Positions 1 through 7,740 of a stretch of 53,437 bases of DNA are shown here, in pieces; within the stretch, counting starts at the first letter, position 1, and each line of letters begins with the position of its first letter. Source of the DNA: Opitutales bacterium (lineage in GTDB: Bacteria > Verrucomicrobiota > Verrucomicrobiia > Opitutales > UBA953); the NCBI GenBank assembly GCA_030725715.1, contig JANRFG010000034.1, positions 1 through 53,437 of the forward strand. Reading direction: 5' to 3'. The position numbers were made by a program, and so were the translations under genes. The notes below the pieces were generated by a model, which did not search any database, had not been told where the DNA came from, and worked only from the letters and a program-made list of their open reading frames with translations.

Positions 1-71
1 GCCTCCTGGGCCTCATAGGTCCCGATATCTTTTCCGTCCCGGGAGATTTTTACGACAAGTGGCGTGCTCAT
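1..71 (-). CDS. GYF-like domain protein, N-terminal fragment (partial)
   Basis: Only the first 23 codons are inside the window; the gene runs off the left edge. The visible start reads KISRDGKDIGTYEA after a short MSTPLVV leader. This resembles the opening strand-turn-strand of GYF_2 (DUF4339) domains, which begin with a basic residue, RDG or RNG, and a G-x-Y turn. The ATG (71-69) overlaps the TGA of the gene upstream (70-68) as ATGA, so it is probably translationally coupled to the Sel1-like protein. GYF_2 domains bind peptides and often sit at the N-terminus of membrane proteins. Nothing beyond the domain start can be seen, so the function is open. Confidence 0.5.
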   Translation of the reverse strand, partial: MSTPLVVKISRDGKDIGTYEAQE

Positions 72-565
72 TTGCCGGAAGGAGACTTGGCCTTCTTGGC
101 TTGATCAGCCCGAAACGCCTTTGCCCTAAGCTCACCCTCCGCCTTGGTGGCTTGAGACATCTTGCCGTGCATCCACTCGAGAGACGGGTAGGATTCTTTG
201 TCCCGATAAATCAAATACCACTTAACAGATTCCGCAATTTCATCAGACTGGCTCAAGCCATAGGCTTGGTAAAAAAGGGCCCCCATAGCGTGAAACTTAG
301 AGAGCGAGAGGTAGGCGGGTTTGTAGCCCTGATTAGCCGCTTTAAGATACCAAGAATTAGCAATATTTCTGTCCGCCTTAATACCTAAGGAAGTATTTCC
401 TCCGGCATAAATACTTCCAATTGCACACTGAGCCTCGGGATCACCAGCCCCAGCCTTCTTGAGGTCCTCCTTGAAGGCCTTGGTTGCCTCATTGTCAGCT
501 GAGAATCCGACAAGCGGAGCCAGAGCAAAGAAAGCTAAGGTAAAAGCTCGGTTTAATAGTTTCAT
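68..565 (-). CDS. Secreted small Sel1-repeat-like protein
   Basis: The protein has 165 residues. The start chosen (ATG 565-563) opens directly with a signal peptide of about 22 residues (MKLLNRAFTLAFFALAPLVG). The upstream in-frame Met at 619 would bury it. Residues about 40-95 hold one or two degenerate Sel1-like helical repeats (DPEAQCAIGSIYAGG, then NIANSWYLKAANQGYKPAY). The C-terminus is Lys/Ala rich. Sel1 repeats are protein-interaction scaffolds; no catalytic role is implied. The DNA is clearly AT-richer than the rest of the window (positions 181-240 contain 24 G/C out of 60), and the gene lies on the element side of the tRNA fragment at 683-727, which suggests acquired DNA. A TTGCGT box begins 35 bases upstream of the start. 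Confidence 0.7.
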   Translation of the reverse strand: MKLLNRAFTLAFFALAPLVGFSADNEATKAFKEDLKKAGAGDPEAQCAIGSIYAGGNTSLGIKADRNIANSWYLKAANQGYKPAYLSLSKFHAMGALFYQAYGLSQSDEIAESVKWYLIYRDKESYPSLEWMHGKMSQATKAEGELRAKAFRADQAKKAKSPSGK

Positions 566-645
566 ACTAACAAGCCAAACGGCAAGAGGTCCGAACGCAA
601 CCCCCCATCTTGCGAGCACTATTAAGGCCTTTGCTGGGCCCCTGC

Positions 646-690
646 CTCATAATACCCCTTTAAACGTTAGACACCCAAGGGTCTCATAAT
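646..690. repeat. Repeated CTCATAAT octamer at the tRNA fragment
   Basis: CTCATAAT, the anticodon-loop word of the tRNA-Met remnant, occurs at 646-653 and again at 683-690. A TGGGCCC heptamer is likewise present at 635-641 and at 717-723. The pair of short direct repeats may mark recombination core sites or a degraded second tRNA half. Confidence 0.35.
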
Positions 691-727
691 TCCTTGGTTC
701 TGGGTTCAAATCCCGGTGGGCCCACCA
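683..727 (+). pseudogene. 3' fragment of a tRNA-Met(CAT) gene, candidate attachment site
   Basis: From the anticodon loop (CTCATAA, 683-689) to an encoded CCA (725-727) the sequence follows tRNA rules. The T stem is CTGGG/CCCGG (700-704 with 712-716) around the loop TTCAAAT. The acceptor 3' strand is TGGGCCC (717-723), followed by discriminator A. No matching D arm lies at the right distance upstream. A GGGCCC at 636-641 would need a 92-base tRNA with no recognisable D stem, and the anticodon stem has a T-T mismatch next to the loop. I read this as the displaced 3' end left when an element integrated into a tRNA-Met gene. The element would lie to the left, in the AT-richer DNA. Confidence 0.6.
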
Positions 728-731
728 ACTT

Positions 732-1937
732 TCAACCAGCAGACCGCACCTTTTCCCAGAACGGGAAATACCCACGGGTGGCGTGAGGGAAGAGACGGGT
801 ATCCCATGCCCGGCGGCGCCAGACCATAGAGATGCCGGCGTGGGCGAGGGCTGACTCGATGGCCAGGGCTTCCATCAGCCAAGGACCGACGAACGGACGA
901 TAGGCGACGACCCGCTTGAGCTGATGCTTCCGGGCCCATGCGACCAGCGTCGCGGCGAGGTCGTCCGATGCCTCAGCGGAGACGTCCGCCCCGAAGTGCG
1001 CCCCCGCCCGTAAGGCCCCGTCGTGCAAAGCCGCCGTGGTCCAGTTGGCAACGGCCTCCGACCAGCCGGCCTTCTTGGCCATAGGCTTAGGCCATGAGGC
1101 GTTGATCGCCACGAACTTCTCGGCGGACAGCTCTCCACGTTCGACGGCAAGGTCTTCCGGGTGCACCCACAGCCCCACCCTGCCCTCTGAGGCATTGGTC
1201 CACAAGGGATCCTCCGTCCAGGCAGCGACCTTCGGTATGGCTGGCTCTGTGCTCGGGAACGCCGCGCTCGCCAGCTGGCTGGCCTGCGGCACATGGCGTC
1301 CGTCGGTGTAATGGGCGATGTTGTCCGCCCGGGCGACATAGGTCTTGCCCGGCGTCTGCAGTCCGGCGACCCAGCGCCAAGAGAGCGTATTGCTGGCGAC
1401 ATCCCCATCGAACAGGTGTTCGTAAAAGAACGCAGCCCCGAGCTCCCACGGCAGCTTCAACGTAAAGACCCAGATCGAGGCGAACCACATGCGTGCATGG
1501 TTATGCAGGTAGCCGGTCGCCACGAGTTCCCGGGCCCAGTCATCGAAGCCTGCGATGCCCGTGCGACCGGCGAGCGCCGCTTCCAGCGTCGACCTTTGCC
1601 CGGCGCTCAATGCATCGCGCAATCGCGGCACGGCTTCCACCCAGCGCGACCATGCCTCGGGACGTTGCTCGAGCCAGCCCTTCCAATAGGTCCGCCAGTA
1701 GACCTCCTGCACGAACTTCTCGACGGCCTCGAAAGACCAACGTTCGCGGGCCGCGTCGACGACTTCTTCTTCCAGCAGCAGACGCTTCTGCACCCACGGG
1801 GACAGGCGTGAGATATTAGGGTGTCCCGGGCGGACGAAGTTGCGATCCGCCGCATAGCGCCCGGCATGGGGTAGGAATTCCTCCAGACGCGCCAAGGCCG
1901 CGGCACGGGTCGGGATGAAGTCCATCGGGGATGACAT
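732..1937 (-). CDS. Photolyase/cryptochrome-like FAD-binding protein with unusual domain order
   Basis: The protein has 401 residues. The FAD-binding helical domain of the photolyase family comes first. Visible motifs are LSPW (45-48), EVYWRTYW (78-85), TGYLHNHARM (141-150) and DGDVASN (177-183) followed by SWRWVAG, which match the flavin and DNA-lesion-binding parts of photolyases. Classical enzymes place an alpha/beta antenna domain before this. Here nothing precedes it, and a region of about 150 residues with strand-helix character follows (about 245-400), ending in an FPHATRGYFPFWEKV-like tail. It may repair UV lesions or act as a light sensor. The start at 1937 is preferred because upstream codons lack photolyase character; MDF at 1925 is the alternative. 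The stop lies five bases from the tRNA CCA end. Confidence 0.75.
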   Translation of the reverse strand: MSSPMDFIPTRAAALARLEEFLPHAGRYAADRNFVRPGHPNISRLSPWVQKRLLLEEEVVDAARERWSFEAVEKFVQEVYWRTYWKGWLEQRPEAWSRWVEAVPRLRDALSAGQRSTLEAALAGRTGIAGFDDWARELVATGYLHNHARMWFASIWVFTLKLPWELGAAFFYEHLFDGDVASNTLSWRWVAGLQTPGKTYVARADNIAHYTDGRHVPQASQLASAAFPSTEPAIPKVAAWTEDPLWTNASEGRVGLWVHPEDLAVERGELSAEKFVAINASWPKPMAKKAGWSEAVANWTTAALHDGALRAGAHFGADVSAEASDDLAATLVAWARKHQLKRVVAYRPFVGPWLMEALAIESALAHAGISMVWRRRAWDTRLFPHATRGYFPFWEKVRSAG

Positions 1938-1998
1938 GACTTGACCTAAGCCGAAGCCGCCGAGTCCGCAAATGACCCGCCAGATTATCTCCGTCCGT

Positions 1999-2715
1999 TC
2001 AGGAGCCCTTGGACTTGGTCGCCCCGATCTGCCGGAGCAACTCGTCACGACGCACCCCGCCCCGCAGACGGTTCTGGTCCGAAATCTTCTTTTCCAAGAG
2101 TTCGAGATTGCGGGCCGCGCCTTCATGCGAGCGAGCCGCGACCGACCAACAGGCGAAAGCTTCGGCTTCATCCTTGGGCACGCCGCGACCTTGGCTGTGA
2201 CAATACCCGAGGTGATTCAACGCATCCGGAAAGCCCTGGGCGGCGGACTTGCGGAACCAATCGATGGCCTGCGCCTGATCCCGCGGGACGCCTTCGCCTT
2301 TGGCGTAAGACAGACCGAGGTAACATTGCGCCCGGGCATAACCCTGTTCGGCCGACTTGCAGATCCACTCGATGGCTTTGGCCTGATCCTTGGGGACGCC
2401 GGCGCCGGTGGAGTAGCATACCGCGAGGTTGTTCTGAGCCGGGGCGTAGCCCTGCTCGGCCGCGAGAGCCAGCCATCGGGCCGCCTCTACCAGATCCTGG
2501 GCCACCCCTTCACCCCGGGCGTAAAATCCCGCGAGCTTGAAACGGGCGACCGGATCACCGGCCTCGGCCTTGACCCGCTGCTCCACGAACTGAGGAGCAG
2601 CCGCGTCCGCTTCATCCACCGGCTCCAGCGCGACCATGAGGAAAAGCCAGGCGAAGACCGCTCCCACGGAAAAGAGGGATAACCTGAGCCATTTACGTGC
2701 CGGCGACCGAGACAT
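1999..2715 (-). CDS. Membrane-anchored or secreted Sel1-repeat protein
   Basis: The protein has 238 residues. A basic N-terminus (MSRSPARKWLR) is followed by one hydrophobic segment (about 13-30), which is either a signal peptide or an anchor. At least four Sel1-like repeats of about 36 residues follow (about 50-195). Each carries the signature A..L...Y..G.GV..D...A..W...AA.QG, for example GEGVAQDLVEAARWLALAAEQG. The C-terminal 40 residues are charged and helical. Such proteins are interaction scaffolds in the periplasm. The gene is divergent from the sialidase-like gene at 2799. A TTGACC box starts 34 bases before the start codon, so the transcript probably has almost no leader. Confidence 0.8.
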   Translation of the reverse strand: MSRSPARKWLRLSLFSVGAVFAWLFLMVALEPVDEADAAAPQFVEQRVKAEAGDPVARFKLAGFYARGEGVAQDLVEAARWLALAAEQGYAPAQNNLAVCYSTGAGVPKDQAKAIEWICKSAEQGYARAQCYLGLSYAKGEGVPRDQAQAIDWFRKSAAQGFPDALNHLGYCHSQGRGVPKDEAEAFACWSVAARSHEGAARNLELLEKKISDQNRLRGGVRRDELLRQIGATKSKGS

Positions 2716-2763
2716 GCTGAAAGCCTGCAGCCCCGGCCACAGGGGTCAAGCGGGCCAATGGGC

Positions 2764-2792
2764 TTGGCACAGGCTCAGGCCCATCACAGTCT
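2764..2792 (+). promoter_or_regulatory. Candidate promoter of the sialidase-like gene
   Basis: TTGGCA (2764-2769), a 17-base spacer and CAGTCT (2787-2792) are followed by six bases and the ATG at 2799. The -35 box is reasonable and the -10 is weak. The layout matches other heads in this window and implies a leaderless transcript. Confidence 0.4.
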
Positions 2793-2798
2793 GCTGCC

Positions 2799-3923
2799 AT
2801 GCGCCCCCTGCTCCCTGCCCTGCTCTGCCTGGCCTCTTGGGTCATGGCTCAAGACCAGCCCGACCTTCAGGTCGTCGATCTCTCGACCCAGAAGGAACGC
2901 CAGGTGGTCTTAGCCGCGGGCACCCCCACGCTTTACCAAGGCCATCCGACGACGTTGCTGATGCCGGACAGCCGGACGATCTTCTCGGTCTGGTGCATCA
3001 ACCATGGCGGCGCCGCCGGCCCGATGGCCCGCAGCGATGACGGCGGCCTGACGTGGACGCGCCTCGACGCCCAACTGCCCAAAGGGTTCGCGACCCACCA
3101 GAACTGTCCGAGCATCTATCGGATCGTCGACCCGGCCGGCAGAGCCCGCCTCTGGGTCTTCTCCGCCGCCCTGGGCAAACGCGGCGGCCCGGGCATGCCG
3201 AGCATCATGAGCGAGGACGACGGTAAGACCTGGAAAGAAATGCCGCCGCTCAACCTGCCCTGCGTGATGACCTTCAGCAGCCTCGTGCGCCTCAAGGACG
3301 GACGGACGCTCGGCCTCTATCACCGCGGCCCGGGCGGCGCCGATAAGGCCCCGCTGGTGACGCTCCAGACGATCACCGCCGACGGCGGCTTCACGTGGTC
3401 CGAACCGCGCATCGTCGCCGAAGTCGCCGGCAAGAATCCCTGCGAGCCTTTCGTATTCCGCTCACCGGACGGCAAAGAACTCGCCTGCCTGCTCCGCGAA
3501 AACACCCACAAAAGCCGCAGTCTGATGATGTTCAGCCCGGACGAAGGCACGACGTGGTCGACTCCGGTCGACACGAACTGGGGACTGACCGGCGATCGTC
3601 ACAACGGCGTCTTCACTTCTGACGGACGCATGGTGGTCTGCTTCCGCGACCAAGCCCTCAACAGCCCGACCCGTGGCCATTTCGTCGCTTGGGTCGGGAC
3701 GTACGCCGACCTGAAGTCCGGACGACCCGGTCAATATCGCGTCAAGCTCCTGCACCATCATGGCAAACGCCTCGGCGATTGCGGCTACCCGGGCGTTGAA
3801 CTCCTACCCGACGGTACCATCGTGGCCACGACCTACGTTAAATACGCCGACGGACCCGAACAGAACTCCGTGGTGAGCGTCCGCTTCAAGCTGAGCGAAA
3901 CGGACGCCCTCCTGAAGCGTTAA
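2799..3923 (+). CDS. Secreted sialidase (BNR/Asp-box) family protein
   Basis: The protein has 374 residues with an 18-residue signal peptide ending AQ. It has a six-bladed beta-propeller layout with four visible Asp boxes (S-x-D-x-G-x-T-W): SDDGGLTW (79-86), SEDDGKTW (138-145), TADGGFTW (193-200) and SPDEGTTW (246-253). An FRSPDGKE segment near 220 and a C-terminal [12 protein letters not shown] strand fit the exo-alpha-sialidase superfamily. In Verrucomicrobiota and Planctomycetes these proteins are common and many cleave substrates other than sialic acid, so the exact glycan is unknown. It is probably periplasmic or surface exposed. Its stop codon shares the palindrome TTAA (3920-3923) with the convergent phosphatase stop, leaving no room for a terminator. 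Confidence 0.8.
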   Translation: MRPLLPALLCLASWVMAQDQPDLQVVDLSTQKERQVVLAAGTPTLYQGHPTTLLMPDSRTIFSVWCINHGGAAGPMARSDDGGLTWTRLDAQLPKGFATHQNCPSIYRIVDPAGRARLWVFSAALGKRGGPGMPSIMSEDDGKTWKEMPPLNLPCVMTFSSLVRLKDGRTLGLYHRGPGGADKAPLVTLQTITADGGFTWSEPRIVAEVAGKNPCEPFVFRSPDGKELACLLRENTHKSRSLMMFSPDEGTTWSTPVDTNWGLTGDRHNGVFTSDGRMVVCFRDQALNSPTRGHFVAWVGTYADLKSGRPGQYRVKLLHHHGKRLGDCGYPGVELLPDGTIVATTYVKYADGPEQNSVVSVRFKLSETDALLKR

Positions 3924-5806
3924 CGCGCCAGAGGTTCCTGCGCGGGCAAGGTTCGCTGGTCGGGACGATCGACGCCGACCTTCACGGTATACTTGCCCGG
4001 TGCGAACACCGGCGGTGCGAAGGACTGGCCGCCGACCAGACGGCGAACGTAGAGCGTCTCGCCGGTCTGCTCGGCGATGACCTGCACGACGGCCGGACCA
4101 GCAGGCAACTCGACGGAAGGCAGGAAGCCGACCGGGTTACGGCCATCGTTATCGGCCAGCGCGAAGGTCTGCGGCCAGCCGGGGAACTGCTGGCCGTCTC
4201 CCTTGCGGGAGTCGCTGAAACGCGGCCAGCACTCGAAGGTGACCTTATCCTGCTTCAGGTCGAAGCGGGCCACTCCGTAACCATCGGCGCGCTGACGTTC
4301 GTCCTGGATGTCACCGGGGTTCGCGTAAGCGAGGACCGACATGCGGTTACCGAGGCCATCGAGGAAGTCCCCGGTCCACGGCAACGGACTACCCGCCACG
4401 GCGTTCGGGCCGGCCTGCTCGTCCTTCGGGTGCCACCAACGACCGTAGATGGTATTCACGAGAGCGGGACTCGTCAGCGAGTAAGGGCCGTCACCGAAGG
4501 CCTCGATACCGTGCTTGACCGTGACGGCGAGATGCTGATCGCCGCAAAGGTGGACGGCTTGCACGCGCCTTAACGCCCGCAGGGCCTCGTCGCGACCCGC
4601 CTGCGGCCAGCCGTTGCAATCCAGGTCAGCCAGCAGGCGGCCGTCACGCTTACCGTGCATGTGGACAGCGCCGCAGAACGCCGTGGCGGAAAGGACGGCC
4701 TTACGACGGACACCGGCCCAGTCCTCGGACCAAGCCGCGAGGAACTTCAGTTGGCGCTGCCCGAGAAGCTGAAGGCCAGGGACATTGATCGACTTCGGAT
4801 CATATTTCTCATCCGTGATGTGATCGGGACGCGGCCCTTGCTGCGGAATCTTACCGAAGGGGCCGGACTTGAACTTGCGGTCCTCGAGGATGGCGAAATC
4901 CATCCCGCCGACCTTGAGGCGCGTGTAGTAGACCGTGATGCCGCGCTGGACCGGTGTGGCGTCATAAGCGTCAGGCAGATGCCACGACTGCTGACGCTGG
5001 ACCATGTTCACGTAAGCCACCGGATAGAAATAGCCGCCATCGGAATTGTCCTTCCGTTCGGACAGCTTGCCGTCTTCGCCCCAGAGGTTCGGATGGCCGA
5101 CGTCATGGTCGTCCGGGATGCAGATCGTCGGACGGTCCTTCATCACGTCGCGGAACTGCAGGCCGAACTCGATCCAGCCGGCGGTGTGCTCGGTGTGACG
5201 GTAGGTCTGGTCACCGGCGAAAAACAGGAGGTCGGGATTCTGCCGGAGAAGATTGTCCAAGATCTCCGGACGGGCGCCGGTCGTGCGGCTGGAATTACAG
5301 GACATGTTGGCGACGACGATCGACTCCTTTTCGGTCGGGTCGCGGCGGACGAGTCCCTCGAACTTCGCCGCCTCGCCGTGACGCACGCGGTAGGCGACAT
5401 CCTTGGAGCCGTCCCAGCCTTCGACGCGGAAGTGGGCGCTCCAGCCCGGGAACCGCACCGGCGCCTGGGCGAGCTCGACCCACGCGTCGCCGCGCTTCAC
5501 CTCAAGCCGGGCGACCTTCGCCTCCTCCGGATAAAGCGGGTAGAGCTGAGCCGTCAGTTTCAGGACGCCGGCCTGCTGGGTGTAGAGCGCGAAGGCGATG
5601 ACCTGATCGCGGGCGACGAGCATCGTGGGCGGCGGGGTGCCTCCGCCCTTCTTGCCCTTGGCCGGCGGCTTCTTCTCCCACCACGCCCCCACGGCGAACG
5701 AATCCAGGTTCGGGTACTCCTTGCCGAACGGCTGAAGAGTCCCGGGAGGAGGAACCGGCGCGCCAATCAGGACGACGGACATCAATAGGCCTAGAAGATG
5801 ACGCAT
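3920..5806 (-). CDS. Secreted PhoD-type alkaline phosphatase/metallophosphoesterase
   Basis: The protein has 628 residues from the ATG at 5806, chosen because it begins a signal peptide ([15 protein letters not shown]). The PhoD-like catalytic core shows FAGDQTYRH (about residue 198), DDHDVGH (about 232) and a CGDQHLAV motif (about 423); these supply the metal-binding Asp and His residues. An N-terminal immunoglobulin-like strand domain precedes it, as in PhoD. A C-terminal beta domain of about 120 residues follows. Its likely role is periplasmic release of phosphate from phosphodiesters or phosphomonoesters. It is divergent from the potassium channel gene and overlaps the sialidase gene stop by four bases. 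Confidence 0.8.
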   Translation of the reverse strand: MRHLLGLLMSVVLIGAPVPPPGTLQPFGKEYPNLDSFAVGAWWEKKPPAKGKKGGGTPPPTMLVARDQVIAFALYTQQAGVLKLTAQLYPLYPEEAKVARLEVKRGDAWVELAQAPVRFPGWSAHFRVEGWDGSKDVAYRVRHGEAAKFEGLVRRDPTEKESIVVANMSCNSSRTTGARPEILDNLLRQNPDLLFFAGDQTYRHTEHTAGWIEFGLQFRDVMKDRPTICIPDDHDVGHPNLWGEDGKLSERKDNSDGGYFYPVAYVNMVQRQQSWHLPDAYDATPVQRGITVYYTRLKVGGMDFAILEDRKFKSGPFGKIPQQGPRPDHITDEKYDPKSINVPGLQLLGQRQLKFLAAWSEDWAGVRRKAVLSATAFCGAVHMHGKRDGRLLADLDCNGWPQAGRDEALRALRRVQAVHLCGDQHLAVTVKHGIEAFGDGPYSLTSPALVNTIYGRWWHPKDEQAGPNAVAGSPLPWTGDFLDGLGNRMSVLAYANPGDIQDERQRADGYGVARFDLKQDKVTFECWPRFSDSRKGDGQQFPGWPQTFALADNDGRNPVGFLPSVELPAGPAVVQVIAEQTGETLYVRRLVGGQSFAPPVFAPGKYTVKVGVDRPDQRTLPAQEPLAR

Positions 5807-5855
5807 AAGATTCAGGGGGTTGAGGTAAGAGCATCCCAATACTAGGCAATCTATC

Positions 5856-6605
5856 GTGCGAATCGACCCCGAACTGCGCCAACGGCTGAATCCCTGGGAT
5901 TGGCTCGTGCTGGTCGTGGCGATCGTCTCGCTGCTGCTGGTCATCCTGGAGACTTTCCTTCACGTGCCGCCGGCGATGCTTTCGGTGCTGCGCACCGTCG
6001 ATACCCTGTCCTGCCTGGTCTTCCTGGCCGATGTCTTCGTCCGCTGGCGCCGGGAGAAGTTCGCGGCGAACTACTGGCGGTGGGCCTGGATCGATCTCCT
6101 CGCGAGCATCCCCTTCGAACCGGCCTTCCGGTCCCTGCAAGCGGTCCGTATCTACCGGTTCATCCGCCTGATCCGGATCCTCAAGAAACTCAGCACGCTG
6201 ACCAGCGGCACGACACTCAACGAGAAACTGCTCGCCCTGCCCGGCGTCGCCCTGGTCATGGTGCTCTTCAGCACGATGCTCATCGTCGAGGTCGAGCGGT
6301 CCGCGCCCGGCGCGACCATCAAGACCGGCGGCGACGCCCTCTGGTGGGCTTTGACGACGGTCACGACGGTCGGCTACGGCGACACCTTCCCGGTCACGGG
6401 CGAAGGCAGGCTGATCGCTTCGGTGCTCATGCTCGTCGGCATCGCCCTGTTCGGCTCGATGTCGGCCATCGTGACCTCCAAGCTCATCCTGCCCATGGAG
6501 ACCCGCGACCACGAAGAGCTGCGCAAGGAGATCCGCGACCTGCACGCCGAGATCAAGGAACTCCGCCGGCACCTGCCCTCGCCCCCGGACAGACCGCAGG
6601 GCTGA
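5856..6605 (+). CDS. Voltage-gated potassium channel, Kv-type six-helix subunit
   Basis: The protein has 249 residues. There are hydrophobic segments at about 15-32, 43-60 and 75-92, then an arginine-rich S4-like helix (QAVRIYRFIRLIRILKKL, about 115-132). The pore module carries the selectivity filter TVGYGD (171-176), flanked by helices S5 and S6. The C-terminus (about 218-245) is a charged heptad-like helix (DHEELRKEIRDLHAEIKEL), probably a tetramerising coiled coil. The start is GTG; no better ATG precedes it. It probably forms a homotetrameric K+ efflux channel in the inner membrane. It is divergent from the PhoD-like gene with only 49 bases between them, and a TTGAGG box lies 36 bases before the start. 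Confidence 0.88.
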   Translation: MRIDPELRQRLNPWDWLVLVVAIVSLLLVILETFLHVPPAMLSVLRTVDTLSCLVFLADVFVRWRREKFAANYWRWAWIDLLASIPFEPAFRSLQAVRIYRFIRLIRILKKLSTLTSGTTLNEKLLALPGVALVMVLFSTMLIVEVERSAPGATIKTGGDALWWALTTVTTVGYGDTFPVTGEGRLIASVLMLVGIALFGSMSAIVTSKLILPMETRDHEELRKEIRDLHAEIKELRRHLPSPPDRPQG

Positions 6606-6610
6606 ATGGT

Positions 6611-7627
6611 TCAGGAGCCCCAGCTGAAGCGCTCGGGCACCCAGGCGTATTGCCCGCCCTTGGGGACGACCGTCCCGATGCCGGGCCACGGCAGATGGAA
6701 GCCGAAGGCGCGGCTCTTTTCCTTGGCCATGCGGGCGAAGAGCTTCTGGCGGGTCTTGACCGCGGTCTCGGGGTCGTGGTCCATGGCGACGGTCCAGCCG
6801 ACGTTGTCGAACATGAGCACATGATGGTGGACGACGTCGCTGATATGCACGAGCGAATCGTCGCCGGAACGGATCTCGAAGCAGGCATGGCCGTCCGTAT
6901 GACCGGGGGCCGCGAGGACGGTCACGGCGTCATGGAAGAGCTTCTGGCCGTCCTTCGCGATGACGAGCTGGTCCTTGAGGATGTCAAAGTTCCGGCAGAT
7001 GGTCTTCACCATGTTCGGCAGCGGCTTCTTATCGCGCTTCGACTTGGAGAAATCAGGGTTCGGGCCGCGCCAGAAATCATACTCTTCCTTGAGTAAGTAG
7101 ATCTTGGCGTTCGGGAAAGCTGGCTTGCCGTTGTCGACGAAGCCGTCGAGGTGGTCGGAATGCGAGTGGCTGAGGAAACCGGTCGTGACCTGCTCAGGCT
7201 TGATGCCCAGCTGACGCAATCCTTCGGCCAGCCAGCCGAAATTCGGATTAGGATGACGCTCCCCGAAGCCGGCATCGATCAGCGCGACTTCGTCCCCGAT
7301 GCGCAGGCCCATGATGTTCACGTAGAGCGGCAGGGCGTCCAGGCGCTCGCGATTGAACTCCAACGCGGCTTTCATCGTGGGGCGGTCGGACTCCGGCCAC
7401 ATAAGGTCGAGTCCCTGCCGGAAGAGCATATGGCCATCGCTGACCGAGAAGGCCTCGATCTTGCCGATGTTGAACTTGTAGACGTAAGGGTTGGGCGGGC
7501 GCTTGGCCGGGGAAGCCTTCGGGGCGTCGGCCGCGGCGAGACGCGCGGTCGCGGCCAGACCGGCGAGCGCGAAGGCGGCTGAGCCGAGGAATTCACGACG
7601 GGAAGAATGGAGCGGTTCTGAGGCCAT
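6611..7627 (-). CDS. Tat-exported metallo-beta-lactamase-fold hydrolase
   Basis: The protein has 338 residues. The start at 7627 places a twin-arginine signal at the N-terminus (SSRREFLGSAAFALAG, Arg10-Arg11), implying folded export with its metals bound. The zinc signature HSHSDHLDG lies near residue 152, and downstream APGHTDGH and DVVHHHVL segments provide the further His/Asp ligands typical of MBL-fold enzymes. The substrate cannot be told; lactonases, quorum-quenching enzymes and general hydrolases share this layout. It is convergent with the channel gene, with five bases between stops. A strong terminator of the neighbouring secreted protein separates it from the gene at 7741. Confidence 0.82.
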   Translation of the reverse strand: MASEPLHSSRREFLGSAAFALAGLAATARLAAADAPKASPAKRPPNPYVYKFNIGKIEAFSVSDGHMLFRQGLDLMWPESDRPTMKAALEFNRERLDALPLYVNIMGLRIGDEVALIDAGFGERHPNPNFGWLAEGLRQLGIKPEQVTTGFLSHSHSDHLDGFVDNGKPAFPNAKIYLLKEEYDFWRGPNPDFSKSKRDKKPLPNMVKTICRNFDILKDQLVIAKDGQKLFHDAVTVLAAPGHTDGHACFEIRSGDDSLVHISDVVHHHVLMFDNVGWTVAMDHDPETAVKTRQKLFARMAKEKSRAFGFHLPWPGIGTVVPKGGQYAWVPERFSWGS

Positions 7628-7687
7628 AGGGTAAGCCGAACCTATTCCGCGATGACTCACCCTCCAGCCCAAAAGCCGGACATTCTC

Positions 7688-7720
7688 CCAAAGAAAAGGG
7701 GCGGCCAACGGCCGCCCCTT
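7688..7720 (-). terminator. Rho-independent terminator of the PKD/protease gene
   Basis: A perfect 11-bp inverted repeat (7696-7706 with 7710-7720) has a three-base loop. Read on the minus strand it is followed by TTTTCTTT. It lies 20 bases past the stop at 7741, so it ends that minus-strand transcript. Confidence 0.88.
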
Positions 7721-7740
7721 GGTGAGAGAGGAAAACAACC

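Noticed and set aside
636-727. Complete tRNA gene
   Set aside because: The acceptor strands could pair, but 92 bases, no D stem and a mismatched anticodon stem do not fit a functional tRNA.
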